Assembly (NCBI GenBank): GCA_009801085.1 | Contig: VNWV01000002.1 | Coordinates: forward strand, 2,232,001-2,296,000 | Source: Lasiodiplodia sp. COLG20 | Lineage: Eukaryota; Ascomycota; Dothideomycetes; Botryosphaeriales; Botryosphaeriaceae | Direction of reading: 5' to 3' | Length of the DNA: 64,000 nt | Shown here: one piece after another, positions 11,101 to 23,240 of the stretch | How the letters are laid out: each line of letters begins with the position of its first letter | Position numbering within the stretch: the first letter of the stretch is position 1 | Program-made: the position numbers and the translations under genes | The notes under the pieces: generated by a model | What the model was told of the DNA's origin: nothing | Seen by the model: only the letters and a program-made list of their open reading frames with translations | Database searches by the model: none

Positions 11101-12826
11101 CAAGTGGGCTGAGTTCGGCGGTAGCCGTTGACGATGGCCGTTGTTCTCTCTTCTGCACGCGGTCTCCACGCTGGGCCCCCTTCCTTGGTTTCCGCGGTTC
11201 GAAGCTGTGAGTGACAGCAAGCCCGCGAGGCGATGTAACGAATGCTACCGCGGCTTCCACCAGCCCTACCCGAAGTTACAGCACGTTTGTTCGCTGTAGG
11301 ACTCCTCGCTACCAGCCGAAGTGACAGGGCGCTAACGGCTTCGCCGTGCGCCGTTAACGGCCAGGAAGTGGCGTGCCTGTCAGCATTAAGTTTGTGCGCC
11401 GCCAAGGTACAAGTCTTAACCAAGACGGTAAGCATCCAGACCTCACTTCTTGAGACCGATTCTCCAAAAATTTCGCCGATGCGAGTGGGCAGGGCGTAAC
11501 GTGGTTAATCAAGGGGTTGACGATCCCGTCGATCCAGCAGCGTTGTCTGCGAGCTAAAATCGCAGTCGATCGGCAGCCCACAACAGTTGCTGAAGAATGT
11601 TCCATCTGCTATTCCCGATGCGCAGTGGAACGGCTGTGCATTCCAATGACCACGCACATGTCTGCCTATTCTTTCCCTCGAGCACAGCATCGCCGTCGAC
11701 ACTCGGCCCTTTGTTTGCCTTATTGCCTTTCTCCTTGGCTGCCAGTCTGCACGGTTCGCTTGTGGTTGCACGACTGCGATGCTGTGTGTGAAGATGCTGT
11801 CTAGGCTTCGAATATCTCCTGGTGTTCACGTCGTTCACAGAGGGCGGAGCATGTTTCTGCATGCACACGCCTCTCCAATCCTGCGACATGATGTGGCATC
11901 CGTCCAATTACATTTTACACCGCCAGAATATACTTTCGAGGACACGATAATACCGTTGTGGTGATTGGATCAGTACTCTGTTAAGTTCCTCATGACGGTG
12001 GCCCGTACGCCCTGTGCCGCAGCCTTGCTGCGCCTGAGCTGTGACTTCTCTGCGGTAATAGCTTCACGTTCAAGCGCTCAACTAGCTGCATCAGGGAGAC
12101 AAGGCAACCTCGATCGCCCTTGTTCGCCGCCTCATTCTTCGTAGTTTATGCTGTGATTCTCAATGTGGCTGTTCGGATCGCTGTGTTGATCTCTTCAACC
12201 CTTTCGTTCTGGTTTCTCACATGATTGAACAAGATTACCGCTACAGGGACAAAACCTCGAACAAGAAACCATTGGCAGTAGCAGATGAGTGTCATAACCC
12301 TATTTCAAATACTTAAACCTTTGTCTCATGATTCGCGTACCAATAGCAAGAGACTTGAGATTTGGAATGCTCATACACGCCGTGTTCCATGATCAAAATG
12401 CATTGATGATGAGCTGGCTCACAGTATGAAAAGGCCAGCATGTGTCAAACTACAAAAGCTCCACTGGAAACAGAACCAGAAGAGGGAAATGCAGAAGAGT
12501 TCAGGAAAGTGGTCTCCTGTCATTGGCAGATTGCGTCGTCGTGGCAACGTTTCGCCTACTTCCCCCTCATGACGCGCGCTCCGGTTGGCCTGTCTCGCTC
12601 GGGCCAACGCTTTCCGATCCTCAATAGGGTGCTGACGGGTTTTCTCTAGATGAACGATGATCCGGCGGTGCCGTCGTTGCAGAGTCGTCTCCAACGCGCG
12701 TCTCGGTTTCTTCCTTGGAGCTGTCAGCTTTGCAAGCTCTTATCTTACGATCTATCAAGGTGATACCCCGTCGGAGGGGGCTGATGTGGCTCCGTCCCTG
12801 CCGGAGATAGGCGGCGCTGTGACCGT

Positions 12827-12842
12827 CCGTCCGGACGGACGA
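12827..12842. repeat. 16-bp perfect palindrome
   Basis: The sequence GTCCGTCCGGACGGAC equals its own reverse complement. Its TCCGGA core is shared with the hairpin elements elsewhere in the window. It could be a dimeric-factor site or chance. Confidence 0.6.
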
Positions 12843-14293
12843 CCTTGACTAGGTGGGAGGATGCTTTTGAAACGTGCTAACTCAAAAGATATCGGAAGAG
12901 GGAGGGACGATGGGAAGACAAGAGGCCTAGAGAGAAAACGGAAAAGCGCGTTTCGCGCTTAGCTTTGCTGAGGCTGGAAAGAAGTTAATAACGAACACGA
13001 CTTTTCTTCTTCTTTGCTTTCTGCTCTCCGAAACTATTGATTGCAATACGGTGGTCAATAGTCCGTCTTACTCGAGCCGTGCAGCGCGGCAGGCGGGCGT
13101 TGCCGGCGATGCGTCATCGACGGCTGTGGTAAACTCGGACCCTTATTATTGCTGCAATCCTCGACTATAAGCCCGCCCTGACCGATGCTGCAGCTCAAAG
13201 GCTGGAATCTTCGGCAGTCGGCCCGTCGTCGGCGCTATAGTCGCGACGGGCCTCTGGGCTGGTGGGAAACAAGAGAGGGTAACGTGCTGGTCATGGGGGT
13301 AATTTGTGTGCTGCGAGGGTACAAAAGCGGAAGGAAATGCGCGAGTGTTGATCCAAGCGTTTTGGAGTCTGCAATCATGGCGTGCCAGTGGACCTCTTTC
13401 CGGCGCTCTTGCTGACTCTCTCTCGTGCTCTCTCTCTCTATTTCTCCGCTCGGAACAAGGACGGCGGCGTTATTTTGGCTGGTATTATGGGAGGGTTGTG
13501 TGTAGTATATGATGAGTAAGGAACATTGCCCCCCATCGCGCCAGAGGCCAACACTGATCGCCTCCTGCCGCCTGTCTCTTTTGTCGTGCTGCATCTGCTG
13601 CCACCCTCTGCTCTAAACAGGCCATCAGGCGTTTGCCGGCGGCAAGACGCGCGCGCCACGCCACATAAGATAGACAGTTATAAGGCCCTGTTTTGCTCTC
13701 TTCTTCCACATCCCCTAGCGAGATCAAATATCGACAAGGCTGACCGCTGCTTCTTTCAGTTACCTAGGGAATCCTTTTCCCATTGGTGTGGTGGCCCACT
13801 CGCACTCTATTGCTTTCCCCCCTTACGAGTTTCCCCGGCCGAGCATCGATCGGCCGTGTGCCTTTTTGGTTTTGAACTGGGGCCCGCGATGTGGCGGTGG
13901 AGAGGGGGAGGGAGCATTCCCCAATTGCAGAAAACTCGCCGTGGCATTCCCTCCCTCTTCCGCCAGCGGAGCGCAAACAATACATGCTGACTCGGGCTCC
14001 TGACGTCACCAGCTATTCATAGCGACAACGCTGCCCGATTTCAATATTCTCAGGCAGGGGGAGAATGGGTGGAGAGAAGAAAAAAAAATAACTTCACCCT
14101 AATCGTCCAACGGCGCCGATGACGTCGGAGTTTATCCCGGACAACCTACCTACTACTCGGTCGTAAATCACAAGACCACGCAGAAAACGCACGCTCCGCT
14201 CTCACATCCCCTCTCTTTGCGCAAACGGCGGAACACAGACGCTCCGCTTAAGCGAACGTCGGGGCGTGCGCCTGGCGCGCGGGCGCCTCACTA

Positions 14294-14317
14294 CTCGCTC
14301 GCTCGCTCGCTCGCTCG
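14294..14317. repeat. (CTCG)n microsatellite
   Basis: Six uninterrupted CTCG units lie in a GC-rich, gene-free stretch. Confidence 0.85.
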
Positions 14318-15204
14318 TCTCCTCGGACCGAGAGGGGGAAACGGAGAGCAAAGACGACGACAACCTGACGGGGAGCTTGGTGAGATTACCGACGGACCGG
14401 TAACGAGAAACAACAGCACCTAGTCATCCCGAAACAAACGACCCCTTCTTCTGCGTGCACGGTCCCCGCTGCTACCTCGTGTATGATGAGCGCTCACGAT
14501 CCTTTCAACGGTTTTCGTGATTTCGTTTAAGCCGCCCCCCAAAAAACCTTGTTGATCATCGTCACAATGGCGCCGCGGGGACCTTTTTTTTCAATTTAAT
14601 TTTTTTTTTGTTTCGTTTCAAAACTTCTCTAACCGTTTAACCCCACATCCGTCTACCTACATACTTCGCTTCAGTCTTGTTTTCGCCTTTTGGGTAGTTG
14701 GTCACGGACGCCTCATTTTTTTTGCTGATGAAAGGGAAGAGAAAAGCCCACCACTAGAATCGAGATGGATTACAGAAAAGAGGAGGTGATGAACAGTAGA
14801 TCCCCCCCTTTATTTTTAGCCCTTTCCTTCTTCACGTGGAGCATTTACCACAAAAAGAGGAGGAGCGCTTTGTCCCTCATCGCTCCCCTTCTTCCGTTCC
14901 TTCGCTCCATCTTTCTACCGAAAAAGAGGACGAGAACCAAGAGACCCGCGATCAGCCCCCTCTAGTGCAGAGGAGAAAAAGCGGGCGCGCAGATGCTTTT
15001 GATTGGTCCGGAAGAGGGGTGTCAAAAGTTCGCGGGACAGTCTTTGTTCGACGGATAGTAGCTGTCAACTATGAAGATCATGAGGTGACTCACACACCCC
15101 CCGCCCCTCTCTTTTCGTACTTTGCATCTGAGCATTGGGGGCACATCGTATCAGACCGATACACTCTAACCAGATAGTCGAGTAGCGTATGCAGGCAGTT
15201 AAGT

Positions 15205-15227
15205 CGATAGTCGAAGTTCGACTATCG
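15205..15227. repeat. Perfect 11-bp-arm inverted repeat
   Basis: Arms CGATAGTCGAA and TTCGACTATCG are separated by one base, forming a tight palindrome in gene-free DNA. It is unrelated to the larger hairpin family. Confidence 0.6.
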
Positions 15228-15987
15228 TGTCTCACAGAGCCGAATTCCCGTTCCCATCCCCACCCTGTTCGATCATCGTGAGCGGGGCGCTTCGTCAGGA
15301 GAAAGGGGGGGCACGAGAGAGACTGTGTGTGAGGAAATGGCCAGCGCCTAATGCTTCCAACCCCCCACCTCGCCTCCCCCTTCGCTACGCTACGTCTGAC
15401 CCCCCTCCCCTTGATGAATGTCTGGTGAACGTTACATTCGGAGCCGAGTCAACAGTTATTTCGATTCGAAGATAGGCGAGCTGGGAAATGGTGCGAAGCG
15501 AGACTGGTGGAGCGCAGCGGGGTCTATGTGGCTCCGAATAGCCGTGTGTATGATCCGGGCGGCGTCACTGGCGTCGTCCTCATCCAGGGCTTCTCTGCGG
15601 ATTGTAAGGGAGATGTAAGATTAAAAATACGCAAAGAAAGGAGGTGGAAGAATTGGAGGGGGTTTAGGGTCTCGCCTTGCTTCGAACATTGGTGTAGCAG
15701 CGATAGTGAGATTGAGCGTACAGATGCTGGAACTCTCCTCGTCGTCGTACAGTCAATTTAGTACCCATCAACGCAGCTAATTGGCTGTGTAGAAGGCTTG
15801 TTCTCGCACTGACTGGCATAATGGGAATCAGTGTTTGCAAGACATGGGAGGCGGCCGGAATGGACGACACACATACATTCGAGAGATTGAATTTATCAGC
15901 GAGGCCAGCTATGCGTAGTGTAAAGCAAGTATATACACTATATGCGTAGAAAGTCTTCATACGCCCCGCCGAAATGGCACCATCTTA

Positions 15988-16128
15988 TGTACAGAGGGGC
16001 TTTGCAGCCGACGTCTAGCGTGAATTTATTTTCGCTCATGCCATGGGTAGTTGAAGCTATCATCCGGATGTAAATGTCGAATTAATAATTATACATTCCT
16101 GTCCGGACGATAGCTTCAATGACCCATA
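15988..16128. mobile_element. Hairpin element copy 1 with left outer arm
   Basis: The inner hairpin at about 16043-16128 has arms reading GGGTAGTTGAAGCTATCATC and, inverted, GTCCGGACGATAGCTTCAAT. It is AT rich between the arms. At 15988-16020 sits the outer arm shared with other copies (TGCAGCCGA..TCTAGCG). No matching right outer arm is visible, so this copy looks truncated on that side. No coding capacity is present, as expected for a MITE-like element. Confidence 0.75.
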
Positions 16129-16850
16129 TTTGTTCCTTTTTTATTTTTTCAGAAAAAAAAAGGAACAGAGGCATACTTACACTATGTTGTAGGGCCCTGT
16201 AAACACCTTCAAGGCAGCGCAAGTCGAGAAGCATATAGAAGCAAGACAGTATCATAGGCAGCACCCAATTGCATTCATTCATCAGTAGCCAAAAACTCAA
16301 TCTCGCTCCTCGAAAAAGATCTTCGTATACGCCGTCTGATTCCCGCTGATAACCCCACAACTCCAGCAGCCAAAAAAAAAAAAAAAAAACGGAAGACATC
16401 GCGCGTGTTGCGCACACTCCCACTGTTAAGACATAATAAGACTTGGAAAAAGGAGGAGAAACTGCCCAGAAACCACGAGCCCGGCTGACATGGAAAAATT
16501 CAGTCGTTTCGTTTTCTCAATATCCAAAGAGGAAGGGAGGGAAGCATGTGTTACTCCAGTCCCTGATTCTCCCAGCAATGCGTGCGAAGTATAACGACCT
16601 AGTCAATGGGGCCCAAAGCAACCCAGCCAAAGTCCGTCGAGGAAGACGCCGATTCGACCCGTTCGCCTTTACATCGTAGAGTATGCACCACTTGTTTCCG
16701 TAAATCATCCTTCGATATTTCTTTTTCTTCTTTTAGGCAAGTCCTCCATCAAACTCCTCTCATCCACGTCGAAAGAACACCAACCCGCTCCCTCCTCCAA
16801 GAAAGAAAAAATAAATCCCACTCAACCAAATCACCTCTTCCGCCCCCATC

Positions 16851-17961
16851 TCACACGTTCTCAACCCACGCATACACAAGCCCCGTCACCAACCCGCCCG
16901 CAACCCAAACCGCCGAGTACCCCGCCGCGCCGACCTGATCACCACCAGCCAACACGGTGCTAGCATGGACGAACGAATGCGCAGCAGTCAACACGACGAG
17001 CGTCGCCGTGCGCTTAATCAGCGTGCGCGCGCCGGCGCCGAACCACCAGAAGTTGTGGAAAAAGTGCTCGCGCAGACCGGCCGTCTCCGGGTTGAACGCC
17101 TTGCGCTTGGCATCGCCGCTTGTGCTGCTCGCAGCCAGACCGGGCACGAGGACGAACTCGCGCGCCGCGAGGCCGACGGGCAGCAGGCTGGCGACGAGGA
17201 AGGGCAGGTTGGCGGCGTGCGCGCTAGCCAGCGTCGGCAGCGCGTCGAAGTGCACCGTCATGAAGGCCGGCAGGAACGTCTGCAGCGACGCGAACAGCGC
17301 CACGCCGTAGACGGACGCGCCGAGCAGCGACGTCGCTAGCGCCGTCTGCGCGTCCGAGATGATGGCCCGGTTGGGCACGGCGGCGCGAGGGGCGCGCGGG
17401 TTGTGCGCGGGTGCGCGCGCGCGGAGGAGGCGGGTGGGCCCGGCGAGCGAGAGGGCGTCGATGCTAAGGCAGATGCCGATGGTGGTCGGCTCGACGGCGT
17501 AGAAGGTGTAGAGGAGGTAGTACCACGGCGCGTGGGTGAGGACGGATAGGGCGATGAGGTCGATGTCTGCATGGTACGTGGATAATTGTTAGCCTGACGG
17601 TGCACGCTTTTGAACTATGGCTTCCTGCAGGTGGATTGAGGTGCATTGGGGGTCTTGGAGAGCTGTTGCGCCACTTACCGTCAAAGTTTCCGAACCATGC
17701 CAGCGACAGCTCCGTCAGCTTCCACGCTATCGAGGATAAAACCCTCACATCCTCGTTCGAAGAGCGGGAAACTTCGCGTAGTTGCGGGTCAATGAAGCCG
17801 GATGCAGCGGACAGCAGTGACAATGAGGTTGTAAGGCTCAGCACGATGAGCAGCGGAAAGCGCACGAATCCAGGCAGGCGTGCGGCACGCGTAGGTGGCG
17901 GTGTTGAAGCGGTAGGCACGACGGCCCCGTCGTCGCGAGCCATTTCCGTCCTCGACGGCAT
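16851..17961 (-). CDS. Polytopic membrane protein of unknown function
   Basis: Two exons, complement(16851..17566, 17679..17961), encode 332 residues; the 112-bp intron splits an Asp codon. An in-frame ATG lies further upstream, but the start at 17961 (MPSRTEMARD) gives a short hydrophilic N-terminus directly before the first hydrophobic segment. About six or seven hydrophobic helices can be seen, beginning with FPLLIVLSLTTSLSLLSAAS, then around YYLLYTFYAV, ALATSLLGASVYGVALFASL, LPFLVASLLPVGLAAREFVL, TATLVVLTAAHSF and WVAGGLVTGLVYAWVENV at the end. No enzyme motif is recognised. It resembles conserved uncharacterised fungal integral membrane proteins. The gene ends about 720 bp beyond hairpin copy 1. 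Confidence 0.75.
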
Positions 17962-18542
17962 CTTTCGCACTGGGTGAAGTGGTGTTGCAGGGATGTGCGA
18001 TGAAGATGGCGGGGTGCGGTTGTGTTGATGGCAACAGTGCGCGGCAAGCTTTGGTGTTTTGGCGTTTGTTGCTTGGGACGAGCACGGGCGTTTTGCGTCA
18101 TGCATGGCTTGGCACTGACCTCAATGGCGCCTCATTCAGACCAACTCCAGACTAGTGAAGAACACCAGGAAAGTGCGCTTAGGCGCGGTTGCAGCCATGG
18201 GCACGCCTTTTGATTCTACAGGTATAATCGTACAGTACAGTTTTTTAACGCAAATCGCGTCGATCCAGAGCGGCGAGTCTTCTTTTTTTGCAGTAGTAGT
18301 CACAAGTAATAACCAGCGCCGAGCATGTGTACCCATGCCACCTGCCCTCCCAATGCAATCGCAACCGCCATCCAGTCATCATCCTGTCCAATAATGCTGA
18401 AAGAGGAGAGAGTGAGGCAAATATGTACCAAAAACGGGGGATTTGGAGAAAACACAACGAAGGGAAATCTTAAAAGGAATGAGCATGATACAATGCAGTA
18501 GAACTTTTCCCTGCGCTATAGTCCAAACTCCAAAACGCGCAT

Positions 18543-21500
18543 TTAGTTACCGCCGGCACGGCCCGGTCTCCGAGGGCCCTTCTGCTGCTTCTTCTTCGGC
18601 GTGCTCTTCTTCGGGCCATCGCCGCCCTCAATGTAGCGGACCAGCTCCTCGATGCTCTTCGTGTGCATGTCAACACCCGCAGCCGCGCTCGACGGCGCAC
18701 CGGCGGCCTCCGACGCCGTCTGACCAACGCTCGGCTGGGGACGCAGGTTCGTACGAGGCGTAAGCGGAATGCGGCGGAGGCGGCCCGCCTGCACGTCACG
18801 GACCTGCTTAGCCTGCGTAACAGCGCTCTGCGTAAGCTGCTCGAGCCACGACTCGGCCTCCTTGGTGTTGCGGTCGTTGGGGCCCAGGACCTGGTTAAAG
18901 ATGTTGAACGACTCGCGCATCTTGTTGACCGCCGAGTGCATGTCCCTGTCGAGAGCCAAGGCCTGCGACAGCTGGAAGAGCAGGGTAGCCGTGTTGATCG
19001 ACTGCTTACCCGAAACCTCTTCGCTGATGGCCAAGCACTGTTCAAACCACAGGCGAGACTCGTGGTACGCCTTCATCGTCTGGAGCATGACAGCCGCGTT
19101 GTTGATGGTAGTGATCGAGTCGGGGTGCTTGTTGCCGTAGATGACCTTCCACAGATCAAGAGCGTGGCGGATGTAGCCAAGAGCCGCCTTGGTGTTACCG
19201 TTGGCGTGCTCAAACAGGCCGAGGTTCAGGTAAGCCAGGACCGTCTCAGACGAGTCGACACCAAGAGTGCGCTCCGAGACGATGACGGCCTTGTGGGCCA
19301 GCTCAACGGCAGCATTCTTCTCCTCCAAACCGTAGAAGAGGGTGGAAAGCTGGTGGTAGACGCGAGCGACCTCGGGGTGGAGGACACCGTAGATCTGCTC
19401 GTGCAAGGAGAGGGACTCGAGGAGAAGCTCGTTACCAAGCTCCTTCTGGTCCTGGGCAATCGAGATGCGGCCCGCCTCGAGGGCTTCGTCGGCAAGAACG
19501 CTCTGTAATTGTGTTAGCTACGTACACATCGAAAAATATGGGGATGCTTACCTTGGGCGAGGCCTCCTTGATGACAGGGACGACGTTCTGAACATCGTCC
19601 GCACGGAAGGTGGCCTTCTGAGCCGGAGTTGCGGGAGAAGCAGTGCGAGCGGGAGAGCGATCTGCGCTCTTGTTCTTCTTGCCCTTCTTGCCAGAAGTGT
19701 GGCCGTTGGTGGCAGGCTTGAGGCTATCGGAAGACACAGGCTCAGGAATCTTTGCGGCGTCCTCCTTGGTGAAGGCGTATTCCTTGGCCTCGAGCTGCAG
19801 ACCAAGCTTCAGAGACACCTCACGAAGCACCTGGAGCTGCTTGCCGGCCTCGATCCAGTTTTCTCCCAGATCAAAGCGGAACCTCCTCCTAACCTCCTCG
19901 ATGACGGCGGCCTTGAGGCTCTCCGGCGTCAGAGTCTCGAAGCTAAAGTCAGCACCGGCGTAGAGAGCCTTGAGAGAGGCCTCGACCTCGGCGACCGGGT
20001 TTGCGTTAACCTCCGCACCAAGCAGACAGTTGAGCAGGTGAGCAACGCAAGCACCTGAGAATGGAGAAGGAAGGTAGCGGAGCTTCTCGTTGGCAATGTG
20101 CTTGAAGCCACGAGCAATCATCTCCTGCACCGCGAGGCGCCTCAGAGCCTTCAGTCTGGGCTCCTCCTTATCCGCCAGAGTCGCAATCCTTCCGAGGTAC
20201 CTCAGGTTGATACCGCGCTTGTGCAGCAGGCTGCTCAGGGACTGACCATCCATGGGGAAGCCAACATCACCTTCCTGAAGGTCGTGAATGAGGCGCGGGA
20301 TGACCTCCTGGGTAAGGTGCTCACAGGCCGCGCGAACCTCAGCCTCGTCCTTCGCGTACTCCTGCTTCTCCTCCTCAGTCTGAGGAACCTGACCACAGAA
20401 GATGTCGGGGTTGAGGGCAAACTGGAAGCCGGAGATGTCGACGCGTTCGTTTTCAGTCTCCTTCTTCTCTCCTTCAGCCTTCTCCTTCTCGCCCTCGGCC
20501 TTCTCGCCCTCGGCCTTCTCGCCTTCGGTCTTCTCCTCAGTCTTTTCCTCCTTCTTAGCGGCCTCCTTCGCCTCGTTACGCCTAGCAAGCTCAGCCCTGA
20601 TGTATTCCCTGAGCTTCGTGCGGCCGTAGGACTCAACGAGTTCGGACCTGAGGACAGCCATCCTGTGAGGGTAGTCCCTCTCCTTGTCCTTCGGCTTGCC
20701 ATCCTCGGAGGGGTCCTCCCAGCACTGCTCAAGCCAAGTCACATCGAGAGGAGTGATCCTGTAGAGGTCGAGCGCGTACTTCCTGCCGTCAGTTCCGAGA
20801 AGACCCTTGGTCTCAACGCTTCCCTCGAGATCGTGGCGCTTGTTCTCCTTGTCCCAGACAGCGTGCTTCTTGACCCTCAGAGCCTTCGACAGCTGCTCGA
20901 ACAAGGGCGCAAAAGCCTCGTTCTCCGCGACAACATCCTTGCCCTCAACTCCACCGTAGTCAATCTGGTGCTCACCAGGTTCCCTCTGCTTGAAGATACC
21001 GGGGACAATGCTCTGACCGACAATACGCTTGCCGAGGTAGTCAACAACAACGGTACCGGGAGTGAAAAGACCAGTAATGTCAAGCTGGTTCACAGCCTTC
21101 ACACCCATGACGTCCTTGCCAGTCGCAACGCGCGCGGCCTCGTCACCACCGTCAGTGGCGAAGGTACCAACACCATCAGCACCGAAAGAGAAGAAGATGT
21201 TGTTCCAGACGAAGATCTGGGCATCCTTAGCCTCAGTCGGGTTCAGAGGTGCGACCTCACCGCGGGCGACAAGAACAGCACCACGGACGGCAGCCTCGTT
21301 GTAATCCGCGAAAAGCTTGGAAGTCAGTCTCTCGCGGAAGACACGGTCCTGGACGGTTTCCCGGGGCAGCTCCCTGGTGGACTGGAATTCTTCGTTCCAA
21401 TCTCTGAGGTTGTCTGCGCTCTCCAGGCCGGAGATGAGGTAGTTCTCCTGGGTGCGGGTAATGTCAGCTTGGTGGCTGTTCGCAGTAGAGTTGGGCGGCG

Positions 21501-22628
21501 AAACGAGCCATGGGCTGGCCGGAATGGCGTTGGACAGCTGGAACATGGCAAGAGGGTCCTTGGCATTGTTGTACTCTAGGAGAGACTGGAACGCCGCCTC
21601 GAAGCCGGGGGACAGCTTCGAGATGAGCATGAGAAGAGAGTGTGCGGCGATGTCCTTCGGGGCTGCCCTGGGGAACGGGTCGAACTTCTGGTTGGTCGAC
21701 TTGTTCACGAAGAAGCCAGAGACGTGGGAAGTGACCTGGTACTGCTCGCCCTCGTTGGTGGTGATCTGAAGGTAGAGCAGGTGGCCCTTCGCACGGAGGT
21801 GGTACGGCGGAGGGTTCCAGGGCGAAAGCGAGATGGCCTTGACGGTCTTCGGCGCCGCTTCCTGAGGCTGAGGGAGCACAGTCTTGATTCCGGCAGCGGA
21901 CTCAAGATCGTAGCCATCCAGAGGGGTACCCTCCGCCTTTTCCTCAGCAGCAATCTTGGCCGCCACATCGTGGAGCAGAGAGATTCCGGCCTGGGAGCCG
22001 TGGGCAGTGTCGGTCCTGTCTCCGGAAGCGCCAATGAGTTCCCGCACTCGGATGAAGTGCATTCTGGCCTCCTTCTCAGTGTATGGGTCCTCCACCAGCT
22101 GGATCTCGGCGTCCGGGCCGATACCAGGGACTTCGGAAAGCTCGACGAAGTCATTGATCCGCTCACCGTTGTGCTCGAGGTGGAAGCAGGAGTATTGGAA
22201 GGTGTGCGGCGAATCGATGATGGACTGGCGGAGGTCTTGGACTTGTTCTTGCGTCGACGCCTGCGGGCTTTAGCACGTAAGGTTGGCATTGTTGCGGAGC
22301 GGAGTTTGACTGACAATCACTTGAGTCTGGAACGGCTCGTGCGGCAGCTTGACGTTGAGGGTGAAGACGTCTGCGCGGGAGGAATCAGCGGTCAATTCGA
22401 TTGGCGTGGCGGCATTGAACAATGGCAATGATTCACATACTCTCCACGGGCTGTTCGGCCTGCTCCTGCTCGCCGTTCTCGCCGGCGGCGACATCTCCAT
22501 TCAGGTTCTGGTCCGTGACGGTCGGCTCAGCGTTGGCTGGAGGGCAAACAGCGTTAGCATGGCTGGCATGGGTTTCGAGTCAAACGGACACACTTACCTG
22601 GAGTCGAAGCGTCATTGGCTTGGGCCAT
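18543..22628 (-). CDS. CLU1: Clustered mitochondria protein CLU1 (eIF3-associated TIF31)
   Basis: Five exons, complement(18543..19502, 19552..22260, 22315..22370, 22441..22536, 22598..22628), give 1283 residues, the normal size for the family. CLU proteins are cytosolic, bind mRNAs for mitochondrial proteins and keep mitochondria evenly distributed; the yeast protein also associates with eIF3. The N-terminus carries the CLU-N fold (FTLNVKLPHEPF, FQYSCFHLEHNG, VEDPYTEKEARMHFIRVREL). The central CLU domain includes SLLHKRGINLRYLG, a stretch well conserved in the family. The C-terminal third holds TPR repeats (YGVLHPEVARVYHQLSTLFY, LGVDSSETVLAYLNLGLFE). An unusual Lys/Glu insertion of tandem EGEKAEGEKA-type repeats follows the central part. 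The gene is divergent from the AAA ATPase gene with 612 bp between starts. Confidence is high because exon order and frame match the family throughout. Confidence 0.97.
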
Positions 22629-23240
22629 GGTGGAAAAGCGGAAACGGACCAATTAAGAAGGCGGTGCTGGAAGGGAAGGACTATGGGCGCACGCCGAGCT
22701 CAGGAGATGCGGGGGCTACGGGCGCATCTAAATGAAGTGGACGGAGGTGTGGAGGAGGGTGTTGGAGCTCGAAAAGTTTAGAGGATTTCTGACGAAGTTA
22801 GCCGGTCTTCCCCGAGGCGCACGCCCGCTGCGCTCACCGACGCACGGACCTGCCGGCCCACGGGCTGCATCGCCGCTGGACCGCCTGCCAATGCCACCGG
22901 TGCCATTCGCCGTAGGTGATGACGCTGGGTGGCCGTTTCGCGCATTTCTCGGCGCCATGCAGCGCACGCGACACGACGGCCTTTGCGCGGTCTGACTCTC
23001 GTTCCGCCTGCGATTTGCGATTGCCAAGCTTGCGCAACACAGGAGACCAAAACCACTCACTAAACCTGCGTGCCGCGCACACTTCCAAGGTCTCCCTGCC
23101 ACTGACTTCAGTCACTCTTTTCACCTCCCTTTCTTTCGCACACTCTTTCGCTCGTCCTTGCTTTTTTCACGCGCGCCAGCCCGTTCATTGGCCGGCTTCT
23201 TCTCGGACTTTTTTTTTCATCGCACCCCCGTTTGCACTCA
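22629..23240. promoter_or_regulatory. Divergent promoter CLU1 / mitochondrial AAA gene
   Basis: This 612-bp interval separates two start codons that point away from each other. Pyrimidine-rich tracts precede the plus-strand gene at about 23090-23220. No canonical TATA box was recognised. Both genes have mitochondrial roles, so shared control is plausible but not shown. Confidence 0.6.

Larger units (their letters stand above)
8190..16850. other. 8.7-kb gene-free interval upstream of the Rua1-type gene
   Basis: No ORF here shows a recognisable domain, coherent splice pattern or sustained coding character. The part at 8300-9600 is very GC rich. Positions 12950-15000 hold pyrimidine-rich, promoter-like tracts. 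The interval also contains a (CTCG)n tract, two perfect palindromes and one hairpin element near 16.04 kb. It may serve as a long regulatory or 5' leader region for the regulator gene, or hold non-coding RNA; neither can be shown from sequence alone. Confidence 0.5.

Noticed and set aside
20098..21579. Plus-strand open frame of 493 codons inside CLU1
   Set aside because: Antisense to a highly conserved exon, and Leu/Val rich as expected from the complement of CLU1 codons.
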